Positions 18,861-28,314 of a DNA stretch of 64,000 bases are shown here, in pieces. Source of the stretch: Chromatiaceae bacterium. Lineage in GTDB: Bacteria > Pseudomonadota > Gammaproteobacteria > Chromatiales > Chromatiaceae. How positions within the stretch are numbered: position 1 is the first letter of the stretch; the number at the start of each line of letters is the position of its first letter. A program made the translations under genes and the position numbers. The notes below the pieces were generated by a model. It worked only from the letters and a program-made list of their open reading frames with translations. It was not told where the DNA came from and made no database searches. The stretch lies in the NCBI GenBank assembly GCA_024235215.1, contig JACKMU010000010.1:62001-126000 (forward strand), written 5' to 3'.

Positions 18861-21068
18861 ATGGAGAGCGAGAATCTAAGGGGGAGATCGAAATTGTCCC
18901 AGCCTGAACGAGAGAGTGAAAAACGACAGGGCCTGTACATCTGCCTGCTCAGTATTCACGGGTTGATTCGTGGGGAAGAGTTGGAGTTGGGTCGGGATGC
19001 CGATACCGGCGGGCAGACCAAATATGTGGTGGAACTGGCGCGTGCCCTTGCCGTGAGGCCGGATGTGGCCCGGGTCATTCTGGTGACACGCCTGGTGGAT
19101 TCGCCGGACGTCAGCGCAGATTATGCAAAACCGGTCGAATCACTCGACCACAACTGTGACATTGTCCGGATCAAGGCCGGCCCGAACGGTTATATCCCGA
19201 AGGAGCAGCTGTGGGATCACCTGGACAGTCTGGTGGACAACATGGTCGATTTTCTGCACACAGATACACGACTGCCCGACATCCTGCATAGCCACTACGC
19301 GGATGCCGGTTATGTGGGCAGCCGCATCTCCCATCTGTTGGGGATACCACTGATCCATACCGGCCACTCCCTGGGACGGGTCAAACGCAGCCGGTTGCTG
19401 GCCTCCGGTATCAGCGCCGACGAGGTGGAGTCACGCTACAACATGGCGCGCAGAATCGAAGCCGAGGAGAGCACACTCGCTTCTGCGGAGCGGGTGATTA
19501 CCAGCACCAGCCAGGAGATCGAAGAGCAGTATGAGCTCTATGACTTCTATCAACCGAAGCAGATGGTGGTCATTCCGCCCGGCACCGACTTGACCCGCTT
19601 TCATCCGCCACAGGGAAATGAGCGGCAATCGGCCATCGCCGGTGAGATACTCCGTTTCCTCAAAGAGCCCGAGAAGCCGATCATTCTTGCGCTCTCGCGA
19701 CCGGATACGCGCAAGAACATCGCTTCGCTCGTTATCGCCTACGGCGAGGACAAAGCGCTGCAGGAGGCGGCCAATCTGGTGGTGGTCGCGGGCAACCGGG
19801 ATGATATCCGGGATCTCGACGCCGGAGCTCAGGAGGTTCTGTCGGAGCTGCTGCTGCTGATAGACCGCTATGATCTCTATGGCCGTGTAGCCTACCCCAA
19901 GCATCATAAAGCGGACGATGTGCCGCTGATCTACCGACTGGCGGCATTTTCCGGTGGCATCTTCGTCAACCCGGCCCTGACCGAACCTTTCGGTCTCACG
20001 CTGATAGAGGCTGCGGCCAGTGGTCTGCCCGTCGTCGCCACCGAGGATGGCGGACCCCGGGATATCATTGGCAACTGTGCCAATGGCGTGTTGATCAATC
20101 CGCTGGAGAGCGACGATATAGCCAGAGGGTTGAAAGAGGTGCTGCTGGATTGGGAACAGTGGCAGCGCCGTTCCACCGCAGGCCTGTGCGGAGTCCGGGA
20201 GCACTACTCCTGGCAGGCGCACGCGGAGCACTACATGGAGATGGTGCTGCCAATAGCGCAGAAGCGCTCTACGCCGTTGATTCGGCAGCCGGTACCACGC
20301 CGCTCGATGCTCTATCGCGATCGGGCGATATTCACCGATCTGGACCAGAATCTGCTTGGTGATACGGAGTCGCTTCCGGAACTCATCCAGGTGCTGCGCG
20401 CCAACCGGAAATCGACAGCATTCGCCATCGCCACCGGACGTCGACTCGATTCGGCGTTGAAAGTGATGAAACGCTACGCCATTCCGGAACCTGATGTGCT
20501 GATCACCTCCGGCGGCACTGAGATTCACTATGCACCGAAGCTGACCGAAGATACCGCCTGGACACGCCATATTGAGACGCAGTGGACGCCGCAGGTGGTG
20601 GAACGGGTGTTGGGCAATTTGCCGGGTCTGGTGAAACAGAACAAGAGTGAACAGAGCCGCTTCAAGATCAGCTACTTCATCGACCCGGAGAAGGCACCAA
20701 GCCTGGAGGAGATCAATCAGCTGCTGCACAAGGAGGAGCAGTCGGTCAATGTGATTCTCTCCTTCGGGCAGTATCTCGATGTACTGCCGATCCGCGCGTC
20801 GAAAGGGCTGGCCCTGCGCTACGTCTCCACCACGCTGGGCATCCCGTTGAAAAATGTGCTGGTGGCGGGCGGTTCCGGTGCGGATGAGGGTATGATGCGT
20901 GGGAATACACTCGCGGTGGTGGTCGGCAATCGCCATCATGAAGAGCTTTCCGGGCTGGAGGATATCGAGCGGATCTATTTCGCCAGGGCGGCGGGTGCCG
21001 CCGGTATACTGGAGGCGCTGGAGCACTATGATTTTTTCCAAAGTTGCCGGAACCCGGATGAGGGATGA
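18861..21068 (+). CDS. sucrose-phosphate synthase with C-terminal phosphatase-like domain
   Basis: A 735-residue glycosyltransferase joining UDP-glucose (or ADP-glucose) to fructose 6-phosphate. The N-terminal GT-B domain opens with SIHGLIRGEELELGRDADTG and carries the donor-site stretch ALTEPFGLTLIEAAASGLP (about 370). Residues from about 480 form a HAD domain like sucrose-phosphate phosphatase, starting IFTDLDQNLLGD. There the usual DxDxT is DxDxN; both Asp are kept. A TTG at 18894 preceded by AAGGGGGAG is a stronger start than ATG 18861, which lacks a good ribosome site. The sugar kinase begins 3 bp after the stop and amylosucrase follows, so this is the first gene of a sucrose operon. Sucrose here may be an osmolyte or carbon store. 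Confidence 0.92.
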   Translation: MESENLRGRSKLSQPERESEKRQGLYICLLSIHGLIRGEELELGRDADTGGQTKYVVELARALAVRPDVARVILVTRLVDSPDVSADYAKPVESLDHNCDIVRIKAGPNGYIPKEQLWDHLDSLVDNMVDFLHTDTRLPDILHSHYADAGYVGSRISHLLGIPLIHTGHSLGRVKRSRLLASGISADEVESRYNMARRIEAEESTLASAERVITSTSQEIEEQYELYDFYQPKQMVVIPPGTDLTRFHPPQGNERQSAIAGEILRFLKEPEKPIILALSRPDTRKNIASLVIAYGEDKALQEAANLVVVAGNRDDIRDLDAGAQEVLSELLLLIDRYDLYGRVAYPKHHKADDVPLIYRLAAFSGGIFVNPALTEPFGLTLIEAAASGLPVVATEDGGPRDIIGNCANGVLINPLESDDIARGLKEVLLDWEQWQRRSTAGLCGVREHYSWQAHAEHYMEMVLPIAQKRSTPLIRQPVPRRSMLYRDRAIFTDLDQNLLGDTESLPELIQVLRANRKSTAFAIATGRRLDSALKVMKRYAIPEPDVLITSGGTEIHYAPKLTEDTAWTRHIETQWTPQVVERVLGNLPGLVKQNKSEQSRFKISYFIDPEKAPSLEEINQLLHKEEQSVNVILSFGQYLDVLPIRASKGLALRYVSTTLGIPLKNVLVAGGSGADEGMMRGNTLAVVVGNRHHEELSGLEDIERIYFARAAGAAGILEALEHYDFFQSCRNPDEG

Positions 21069-21071
21069 CAA

Positions 21072-21959
21072 GTGAACAGAGCAATGAACCCATCTCCAGT
21101 GATATTCGGCGAAGTGCTGTATGACTGTTTCGAAGATGGCAGCCGCATACTCGGCGGCGCCCCGTTCAATGTGGCCTGGCATCTTCAGGCATTCGGTGTC
21201 AGCCCGTTGTTGATCAGTCGCGTGGGCGACGATGCGATGGGGCGGGGGATTCGCGAAACCATGCTGCGCTGGGGAATGAGCACGGCGGGTCTGCAGCTCG
21301 ACTCGGCTCATGCCACCGGGGAGGTGCAGGTATCGCTGCAGGCGGGACAGCCCAGCTTCGATATCGTCATCGACCGGGCCTTCGATCATATCGAGGCCGG
21401 TGCACTGCCACCGCTTCAGCCATCTCTGATCTATCACGGTACACTCGCCCTACGGCAACCGGAATCCGCCGCCGCGCTGAATGAACTGTTGCTGCACTAT
21501 CCCGTGCCGGTATTCCTGGATGTCAATCTGAGATCGCCATGGTGGAACGTCAACCAGACCCTGCAGCTGATGGAACGGGCCCGCTGGGTCAAGGTCAACG
21601 ACGCGGAGCTGGAGATTCTGATCGACGGTCCCGCCACGCTCACCGACAAAGCGCAAACGATGATGGAACGTTATGATCTCGACTGGCTGATCGTGACCCA
21701 GGGAAAAAAGGGGGCAAGCTCCGTCGATCGGACGGGCAGCGTGCTGCAGGTCGCAGCAACCGCAGATGTCATGGTGGTGGATACGGTGGGCGCCGGCGAT
21801 GCCTTCGCCTCGGTTGCGATTCTCGGTCTTCAGCGGGAGTGGCCCTACGAGTTGATCATCGAGCGTGCGCAACGATTCGCCGCGCTGCTGGTGGGAACGC
21901 GGGGAGCGACACTGACGGAATCCGCCCCCTATCAAGCGCTGCTTGCAAAGTGGTTGTGA
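21072..21959 (+). CDS. PfkB-family sugar kinase, probable fructokinase
   Basis: A 295-residue ribokinase-fold enzyme. Visible signatures are LGGAPFNVAWHL near residue 30 and the ATP/catalytic motif DTVGAGDAFASVAILG near 240, whose Asp is the base. Similar kinases next to sucrose-phosphate synthase and amylosucrase phosphorylate fructose released from sucrose. The GTG at 21072 follows the previous stop by 3 bp with AGGG upstream; ATG 21084 is an alternative. It is the middle gene of the operon. In methanotrophs a comparable sps / fruK / ams cluster makes and recycles sucrose, which supports this assignment. Confidence 0.88.
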   Translation: MNRAMNPSPVIFGEVLYDCFEDGSRILGGAPFNVAWHLQAFGVSPLLISRVGDDAMGRGIRETMLRWGMSTAGLQLDSAHATGEVQVSLQAGQPSFDIVIDRAFDHIEAGALPPLQPSLIYHGTLALRQPESAAALNELLLHYPVPVFLDVNLRSPWWNVNQTLQLMERARWVKVNDAELEILIDGPATLTDKAQTMMERYDLDWLIVTQGKKGASSVDRTGSVLQVAATADVMVVDTVGAGDAFASVAILGLQREWPYELIIERAQRFAALLVGTRGATLTESAPYQALLAKWL

Positions 21960-21999
21960 GTTATCAACGGTTGAAACGCGGTAGATAGAAGAAACAGTC

Positions 22000-23973
22000 A
22001 TGTACGAACAGGTCTCCCACTCACTCTTGAACGATATTCTGGATCAGCTGAAGCCCGAGATTCAGCGCAGCGATCTGCGCCATTTCTATACCCGGCTCGG
22101 TGCCAATTTCTACGCGATACACTCGCTGTTCCACTACCTGTACGGACAGCGTGACGACTTTCAGCAACAGATAGTGAGGCTGGTCGAGGTGATGGCCAGT
22201 CGCTATATCAAACGTTCGGCGGAGCTGGAGGAGATCGACAAGTCCCGCGAGCGGAACTACAACTGGTTTCTCAGCCAGGAGTGGGTGGGTATGGCACTCT
22301 ACGCCGATGGTTTTGCCGGCAATCTGGAGGGTGTCAAGAACCGTCTCCCCTATCTGCAGGATCTCGGTGTGAATATGATGCACATCATGCCGATGATGGT
22401 CTGCCCGGAGGGAGCCAGCGACGGTGGTTACGCCGTAAGTAACTTTCGGGATATAGACAAGAGAGTGGGCAGCCTGGAGGAGCTGGATCTATTGGCAGAC
22501 TCGATGCGCAAGCGGGGTATGCTGCTGGCATTGGATGTGGTGGTCAACCACACCTCGGATGAGCATGAGTGGGCGCGCCAGGCGCGTGCCGGAGAGCAGA
22601 AATATCAGGATTACTACTACACCTTTCCTCACCGCGACGTACCCGACATGTTCGAGGAGTCGATGCCGGAGATTTTTCCCGAGACATCACCGGGCAACTT
22701 CACCTGGGTTACGGAGATGGATCGCTGGGTGATGACCGTCTTCAACAGCTACCAATGGGATCTGAACTACAGTAATCCGGGTGTCTTCATCGAAATGGTG
22801 GACGTGATCCTGTTCTGGGCCAACCATGGTGCGGATATCGTGCGTCTGGACGCGGTGGCGTTTCTGTGGAAGAAAATCGGCACCAGCTGTCAGAACCTGA
22901 AGGAGGCCCACCTGATCCTGCAGTTGATGAAGGATTGTTGCCAGGTGACCGCGCCCGGGGTGCTGTTCATCGCCGAGGCGATCGTGGCACCACTCGAGAT
23001 CATCAAATATTTCGGCGAGGATGCGGTCATTGCCAAGGAGTGTGAGATCGCCTACAACGCCACCTTCATGGCACTGCTGTGGGATGCGATCGCCACCAAG
23101 AATGCCAGGCTGCTCAGCCAGGGGATCCGCAGTCTGCCGAACAAACTGGATCGGGCTACCTGGCTCAATTATGTGCGCTGCCATGACGATATCGGACTGG
23201 GATTCGATGATGCGGATATCATCCGTGTCAACTACGAGCCGGTGCCGCACCGCCGTTTCCTGCTCGACTATTTCACCGGTAAGTTCGCCGGTTCGGATGC
23301 GCGCGGGCAGCGCTTCGGCAGTAATCTGAAAACCGGAGACGCCCGCATCTCAGGATCGCTCGCCTCCCTGGTGGGGCTGGAAGCCGCAGTCGAGGCACAG
23401 GATGATGCGGCTATCGATCGATCCATCAAGCTGATCCTGTTGCTGCACAGCATGATTCTCTCCTTCGGGGGAATACCGTTGCTCTATTATGGTGACGAGA
23501 TCGGGACGCTGAACGACTGCAGCTTTCTGGATGATGCGAACAAAGCCGGTGACAACCGCTGGATGCATCGTCCACGTATCGACTGGGACAAGGCGGAGCT
23601 GCGCAACCAGCACGGTTCAGTGGAACAGCGCATCTTTGATGGGCTGAAAAAGCTGATCGCAGTACGTAAGACGCTTCCGGCATTTGCAGACTTCAACAAC
23701 CGGGAGTTGCTGCAGGTGGATAATGAACATCTGTTCGTCTTTCTGCGCAGCCATCCGGAAAAGGCGAGCGAGAAGGTGCTGGTGGTGGGCAACTTCGACG
23801 AGCGGCCGCAGCATCTCGATCTCTCCAACCTGGGAAGTTGGGGTCAGTTCTGGTACGGCCAGACGCAGGATCTGGCCAGTGGCGAGTTACCCTCCATGTT
23901 CAAGAACCAGCTGGTGGTACCTCCGTTCCGCTTCTACTGGTTGACCGACCAACTCACCGCCGGCCGGATCTAG
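22000..23973 (+). CDS. amylosucrase (GH13)
   Basis: A 657-residue glucan-forming enzyme that splits sucrose and transfers glucose to an alpha-glucan, releasing fructose. The helical N-terminal domain (1-90) is typical of amylosucrase. The GH13 barrel shows LALDVVVNHTSDEHEW, the nucleophile in IVRLDAVAFLWKK (near 284), the acid Glu in LFIAEAIV (near 326) and the transition-state Asp in RCHDDIGLGF (near 396). Length fits the family. It is the third gene of the sucrose operon, 40 bp after the kinase. The stop TAG lies inside the CTAG edge of the second fold-back element, so insertion happened exactly at the gene end without changing the product. Confidence 0.92.
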   Translation: MYEQVSHSLLNDILDQLKPEIQRSDLRHFYTRLGANFYAIHSLFHYLYGQRDDFQQQIVRLVEVMASRYIKRSAELEEIDKSRERNYNWFLSQEWVGMALYADGFAGNLEGVKNRLPYLQDLGVNMMHIMPMMVCPEGASDGGYAVSNFRDIDKRVGSLEELDLLADSMRKRGMLLALDVVVNHTSDEHEWARQARAGEQKYQDYYYTFPHRDVPDMFEESMPEIFPETSPGNFTWVTEMDRWVMTVFNSYQWDLNYSNPGVFIEMVDVILFWANHGADIVRLDAVAFLWKKIGTSCQNLKEAHLILQLMKDCCQVTAPGVLFIAEAIVAPLEIIKYFGEDAVIAKECEIAYNATFMALLWDAIATKNARLLSQGIRSLPNKLDRATWLNYVRCHDDIGLGFDDADIIRVNYEPVPHRRFLLDYFTGKFAGSDARGQRFGSNLKTGDARISGSLASLVGLEAAVEAQDDAAIDRSIKLILLLHSMILSFGGIPLLYYGDEIGTLNDCSFLDDANKAGDNRWMHRPRIDWDKAELRNQHGSVEQRIFDGLKKLIAVRKTLPAFADFNNRELLQVDNEHLFVFLRSHPEKASEKVLVVGNFDERPQHLDLSNLGSWGQFWYGQTQDLASGELPSMFKNQLVVPPFRFYWLTDQLTAGRI

Positions 23974-24137
23974 GAGCCTGTCTGACTTAACACTGTTTGG
24001 CTGCAAATCCCCGGATGACGATCAACTCAGCTTATCGACCTCGTTAAATAGGCCCACTATTCGCCTCGTTCGATAAACTGATTTGATTCGCCCCCGGTGA
24101 TTTTCGCTTCAAACGGATAAGTCAGACAGGCTCCTAG
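23970..24137. mobile_element. 168-bp fold-back MITE-like element, copy 2
   Basis: It has the same sequence and orientation as the copy at 7467-7634 with one apparent base difference (ATTCGCC here, ATTCTCC there), and the same CTAG on each side. The left CTAG contains the amylosucrase stop codon. If CTAG is the duplicated target, the pre-insertion sequence already ended the gene there. Confidence 0.85.
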
Positions 24138-24187
24138 CGCTGCCCGAAGGGTGTCCGGGTATCCGCGGGGAGCGCGGGCGGAACTGG

Positions 24188-24209
24188 GTCGGGAGTTTCC
24201 CGGACTTTT
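24188..24209 (+). terminator. probable terminator between the sucrose operon and cysS
   Basis: GTCGGGA and TCCCGGAC form a stem with one bulge, followed by TTTT. It lies between the convergent amylosucrase and cysS genes, just before the end of cysS. Confidence 0.45.
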
Positions 24210-24210
24210 C

Positions 24211-25596
24211 CTAACCGCGCCGCCAGCTGGTGCCTTTGGAGGTGTCTTCGAGCAGCACGCCAGCCTCCTTCAACTGATCGCGCAGACGGTCCGCCTGTGC
24301 CCAGTCACGGGCGTTGCGCGCTTCCAGTCGCTGCTGTACCAATGTCTCGATCGTCTGGTCGCTCAGCCCCTCCTGGCTAACCGTACCGCCGCGCAGATAG
24401 CTCTCCGGCTCCTCTTGCAGTATGCCCAGCACCGCACCCATGCGCAGCAGTTCGGCGGCGAGCAATGCAGCCTGATCTTCATCCGACTGGCGGGCACGAT
24501 TGATCTCCCGGGTCAGATCGAACAGCACCGCCAGTGCCTCCGGCGTATTGAAATCGTCGTCCATGGCGAGATTGAAGCGTTCCATCCACTCGCCCGTGCC
24601 AGCGCTCGGTTTGACGGTCAGGCCGCGCAATGCGGTATAGAAACGGGTCAGCGCCGCCCGGGCGTTCTGCAGGTGATCCTCGTCATAGTTGAGCGGACTG
24701 CGGTAGTGGCTGGTCAGAATGAAGTAACGGATCTCCTCCGCCTGATAGTGATGCAGGATCTCGCGCACGGTAAAGAAGTTGCCCAACGACTTGGACATCT
24801 TTTCGTCGTTGATCCGGACGAAGCCGTTGTGCAACCAGTAACGGACGAAGGGTTTTCCGGTGGCCCCCTCGGACTGGGCGATTTCGTTCTCGTGATGCGG
24901 AAAGGTCAGATCCGCACCACCCCCATGAATATCGAACGTTTCCCCCAGACAGCAGGTTGACATCGCGGAGCATTCGATGTGCCAGCCGGGACGTCCCTCT
25001 CCCCAGGGTGAGGGCCAGGCCGGTTCTCCCGGTTTGGCCGATTTCCACAGTGCGAAGTCCAACGGCTCCCGCTTGGATTCATCGATATCGACCCGGGCAC
25101 CGGCGCGCAGGTCCTCGACCGATTTGCCCGAGAGTTTGCCGTAACCGTCAAAGCTGGCGACCGAATAGTAGACGTTACCGTCCGCGCGGGCGTAGGCGTG
25201 CCTCTTCTCGATCAGCCTTTCCACCATCGCGATAATCTCCCGGATGTGCGCGGTGGCACGTGGCTCCGCATCCGGTGTCAGCACCCCGAGTGCGGCGGCA
25301 TCCTCGTGCATCGCGCGAATGAAACGTTCGGTGAGATGCGCGAACGGTTCGCCGTTCTCGGCGGCGCGGTGGATGATCTTATCGTCGATGTCAGTGATAT
25401 TGCGGATGTAAGTGACATCGAAACCACTGGCCTTGAGGTAGCGATAGATCACGTCGAATACCACCATCACCCGGGCGTGTCCGAGATGGCAGAGGTCGTA
25501 GACGGTCATGCCACAGACATACATGCTGACCTTGCCTGGCTGCAGCGGTATGAATTCTTCTTTTCTGTTGGTGAGATCGTTATAGACCTTCAGCAT
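24211..25596 (-). CDS. cysS: cysteinyl-tRNA synthetase
   Basis: A 461-residue class I aminoacyl-tRNA synthetase charging tRNA-Cys. Near the N-terminus it has YVCGMTVYDLCHLGHAR, with a zinc-ligand Cys and the HIGH-like HLGH. The internal HIECSAM and GGGADLTFPHHENE segments follow, and KMSKSLGNFF is the KMSKS loop (about 270). The length equals that of E. coli CysS. ATG 25596 has GGAG six bases upstream; the frame runs further 5' without support. It is divergent from the two cyclophilin genes, the conserved gammaproteobacterial neighbourhood. Confidence 0.97.
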   Translation of the reverse strand: MLKVYNDLTNRKEEFIPLQPGKVSMYVCGMTVYDLCHLGHARVMVVFDVIYRYLKASGFDVTYIRNITDIDDKIIHRAAENGEPFAHLTERFIRAMHEDAAALGVLTPDAEPRATAHIREIIAMVERLIEKRHAYARADGNVYYSVASFDGYGKLSGKSVEDLRAGARVDIDESKREPLDFALWKSAKPGEPAWPSPWGEGRPGWHIECSAMSTCCLGETFDIHGGGADLTFPHHENEIAQSEGATGKPFVRYWLHNGFVRINDEKMSKSLGNFFTVREILHHYQAEEIRYFILTSHYRSPLNYDEDHLQNARAALTRFYTALRGLTVKPSAGTGEWMERFNLAMDDDFNTPEALAVLFDLTREINRARQSDEDQAALLAAELLRMGAVLGILQEEPESYLRGGTVSQEGLSDQTIETLVQQRLEARNARDWAQADRLRDQLKEAGVLLEDTSKGTSWRRG

Positions 25597-25796
25597 AACG
25601 GCTCCGGACAGCTCTGCACATTGGCGGGATAGTGACAATCAGCGGCGCATGGTAAACCAAAGCGCGCTCTGGACAAACCGATTTACCGCCGATTTTTAAC
25701 ACTCAACGAAGCCATGTATGATAGGCGCCGGCGGCCAGGAGGGGAAATTGGGTATTGCCTGGATCAGGATCGAGACTTAAAGGAACAGACTAGACT

Positions 25797-26375
25797 ATGA
25801 AACAGATGTTTATTCGCCTGCTGTTAGCGGCGTCACTCGCACTGGGACTGGTTGCTGCTGCAGCCGCGGAAACGGTTTCGGTAGCGATGAAAACCTCGCT
25901 GGGTGATCTGGAGCTGGAGCTCTACCCGGACCAGGCGCCGGAGACCGTAGCCAATTTTCTGCGCTACGTGGATGAGGGGTTCTACAACGGCACCATCTTT
26001 CACCGTGTAATCAGCGGTTTCATGATTCAGGGGGGCGGATTTACCGCCGATCTGGAACGCAAGTCCACTCACGATCCGGTCAGGAATGAAGCACAGAATG
26101 GCTTGAAAAATGTGCGTGGCAGCATTGCGATGGCACGTACCAGCATGCCGCATTCGGCCACCAGTCAGTTTTTCATCAACCACGTGGACAATGAAAATCT
26201 CGACCATCCCAGTTTCGACGGCTGGGGCTACGCAGTATTCGGTCGGGTGAGCAAGGGCATGGAGACGGTCGACAAGATTGCCGATGTCTACACCAGTACA
26301 CGGAACGGCATGGGTAATGTGCCCGAGCAGACCGTCACGATAGCGTCAGTCAGCCGGATTTCCACCGGTAAATAG
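25797..26375 (+). CDS. ppiA: periplasmic peptidyl-prolyl cis-trans isomerase (cyclophilin A type)
   Basis: A 192-residue cyclophilin with a signal peptide (ending AAAAA, E), so periplasmic. The catalytic stretch FHRVISGFMIQGGGF holds the active-site Arg and the Phe/Met/Gln pocket; SQFFINHVDN is the second signature. It speeds proline isomerisation in exported proteins. AAGGA precedes the ATG. The next gene, 12 bp after the stop, encodes a cytoplasmic cyclophilin, so the two probably arose by duplication and share a transcript with lpxH. Confidence 0.9.
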   Translation: MKQMFIRLLLAASLALGLVAAAAAETVSVAMKTSLGDLELELYPDQAPETVANFLRYVDEGFYNGTIFHRVISGFMIQGGGFTADLERKSTHDPVRNEAQNGLKNVRGSIAMARTSMPHSATSQFFINHVDNENLDHPSFDGWGYAVFGRVSKGMETVDKIADVYTSTRNGMGNVPEQTVTIASVSRISTGK

Positions 26376-26387
26376 GGGATATTAACC

Positions 26388-26882
26388 ATGATGGTCACAC
26401 TCAAAACCAACCTCGGAGAAATCGTCCTGGAACTGGACGCAGAGAAGGCGCCGAAGACGACGGAAAACTTCACTCAATATGTCAAGGATGGTCACTACGA
26501 CGGCACCATCTTTCACCGCGTGATCGACAAATTCATGATCCAGGGCGGCGGTTTCGCAATCGGCATGCAACAGAAAGCCACCCGTGCCCCGATCAAGAAC
26601 GAGGCGAACAACGGGCTGAGCAACCTGAAGGGGACCATCGCGATGGCGCGCACCATGGATCCCCATTCAGCCAGTGCTCAATTCTTCATCAATGTGTCGG
26701 ACAACAAATTTCTCGACTATCCAGGACAGGATGGCTGGGGTTACTGCGTATTCGGCAGGGTGGTCTCCGGAATCGAGGTGGTCGACAAGATGAAGTCGGT
26801 AGACACCACATCGCGTATGGGCCACCAGGACGTACCGGTGCAGGATCTCATCATCGAATCGGCGACGCTGGACGATCAATAG
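26388..26882 (+). CDS. ppiB: cytoplasmic peptidyl-prolyl cis-trans isomerase B
   Basis: A 164-residue cyclophilin without signal peptide. The active-site segment FHRVIDKFMIQGGGF and the SAQFFINVSDN motif are intact. Length equals that of E. coli PpiB. GGGGA lies upstream of the ATG. It overlaps no neighbour but is only 8 bp from lpxH, matching the order in E. coli. Confidence 0.95.
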   Translation: MMVTLKTNLGEIVLELDAEKAPKTTENFTQYVKDGHYDGTIFHRVIDKFMIQGGGFAIGMQQKATRAPIKNEANNGLSNLKGTIAMARTMDPHSASAQFFINVSDNKFLDYPGQDGWGYCVFGRVVSGIEVVDKMKSVDTTSRMGHQDVPVQDLIIESATLDDQ

Positions 26883-26890
26883 CAGCATAG

Positions 26891-27616
26891 ATGCAAGTGC
26901 ATCTGTTCATATCGGATCTGCACCTCTCTTCCCAACGGCCGGCCACGACCGCGCTGTTTCTGCGTTTTCTGCGGGAGAGGGCGGTACCGGCAACAGCCCT
27001 CTATATTCTCGGAGATCTGTTCGACGCCTGGGTGGGAGACGACGATGAGCGGCCGCCCATCCCGGAGATAGTGACGGCGATGAAGGCACTGTCGGATGTG
27101 GGAACGACACTCTACTTCATGCCCGGCAATCGCGATTTTCTCATCGGAGAGCGATTCATCCGGGCCAGTGGGTGCCGTCCACTGCCGGATCCCTATATCC
27201 TGGCGCAGCCGGACAAGCGGATATTGCTGATGCACGGTGACCTGCTCTGCAGCGATGACCGGGACTATCAGGCGTGGCGTCAACGCCTGCGCAACCCCGC
27301 TTTCATTGAGCAGTTGCTCGCCAGACCCATCGCCGAGCGCATCGCGATCGCAGCGGACTACCGTAAACGCAGCGGCGAGGCGACCTCGTTGAAGCCTGCC
27401 GACATCATCGACGTGAACCAGCAGACGGTGGAGCATTATCTACGCGAGCAGAACGCCCGGCTGCTGATACACGGCCACACCCACCGACCGGCAGACCACC
27501 GGTTCACCCTGGATGGAGCGCCGGCAGACAGAATGGTGCTGCCCGAATGGCATGAGCGGATCGGCGGCTATCTCAGCCTGTGCGGCGACAGCATCAACAG
27601 GCAGGTTTTTATCTGA
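26891..27616 (+). CDS. lpxH: UDP-2,3-diacylglucosamine diphosphatase
   Basis: A 241-residue metallophosphoesterase that releases lipid X and UMP from UDP-2,3-diacylglucosamine in lipid A synthesis, at the inner face of the cytoplasmic membrane. All metal motifs are visible in order: SDLHL, GDLFDAW, GNRDFL, LMHGDLLCSDD and HGHTHRP. Length matches E. coli LpxH (240). It is the last gene of the ppiA-ppiB-lpxH run. Its presence shows a Gram-negative lipopolysaccharide pathway of the gamma/betaproteobacterial type. Confidence 0.96.
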   Translation: MQVHLFISDLHLSSQRPATTALFLRFLRERAVPATALYILGDLFDAWVGDDDERPPIPEIVTAMKALSDVGTTLYFMPGNRDFLIGERFIRASGCRPLPDPYILAQPDKRILLMHGDLLCSDDRDYQAWRQRLRNPAFIEQLLARPIAERIAIAADYRKRSGEATSLKPADIIDVNQQTVEHYLREQNARLLIHGHTHRPADHRFTLDGAPADRMVLPEWHERIGGYLSLCGDSINRQVFI

Positions 27617-27903
27617 GACGCGCAATCCCAGCACGATCAGGAATTGCATCCATCCTCCGGCGATTGTCTTTGTGGCGTAATGGATTTTCTGACGGGGATT
27701 GACGGAAGCGGCAGGAGCTTCAAAGCGGCAGAATGTCCGGATCGATCCCGCTTTCAGCGGTGACCCGAAACCACCGGGTTCAGCCGTTGGTGCCGGCAAA
27801 TTTGTTCCCTGTTCAACCGGCTGCCCGGTCCGGCTAAAGTCAGCCGGGGATCGCACGCTAACAAGAACAACGCTGTCCATCCGCGCCGGTTTGGTTCGAT
27901 CCT

Positions 27904-28221
27904 ATGAAGTTCATCCCAACTTATCCATTGGTTTTACTGTTGTTGTTCTGTGCGCATGTCGATCCGGCGCTGGCGAACAAGTTTGAGACCATCAGCGGTG
28001 GTGTCAACGGCCTGGACCGGGAGAAGATCGAACTGCTGAAAACGGTGAGCCGGTATTCCGGTCTGTTTCTGTTCTTTCTGGCGCTGCTCTCCTGGATAAC
28101 GCGCCACCGTTTCGAGGGGTTTATCGGCTGCTCCAGGGGCGGTGGATACGACACCGTGCTCAAGAATATCGTGCTGCTTACCACCTCCGCGTCCGTGCTG
28201 ATCGGTTTGAGCCTTCTCTGA
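27904..28221 (+). CDS. small membrane protein of unknown function
   Basis: A 105-residue protein with a signal peptide or first helix (1-25, ending LALA), a second helix at about 45-62 and a third at the C-terminus (about 85-105). A charged loop between the last two has a single Cys. I recognise no family. The 287 bp before it show nothing I can name. It ends about 95 bp before the radical-SAM gene on the same strand and may be cotranscribed. The ribosome site is weak. Confidence 0.5.
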   Translation: MKFIPTYPLVLLLLFCAHVDPALANKFETISGGVNGLDREKIELLKTVSRYSGLFLFFLALLSWITRHRFEGFIGCSRGGGYDTVLKNIVLLTTSASVLIGLSLL

Positions 28222-28314
28222 CTGCGGCGGGGACCGCCACCGATTCGCCGGGCTGGCCAGTTCGCAGCGCATCGTTTAGTCTCTGGCCCATTGCTCTCTG
28301 GACGATGCGCCGCG

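Noticed and set aside
16871..18940. 689-residue open frame antisense to the aldehyde oxidoreductase
   Set aside because: It covers a clearly coding gene with intact motifs; the antisense product is rich in Arg, His and Gln without any domain, as expected for a GC-rich shadow.
19431..21437. 668-residue open frame antisense to the sucrose-phosphate synthase
   Set aside because: Shadow of a well supported gene; no motif and no ribosome site.
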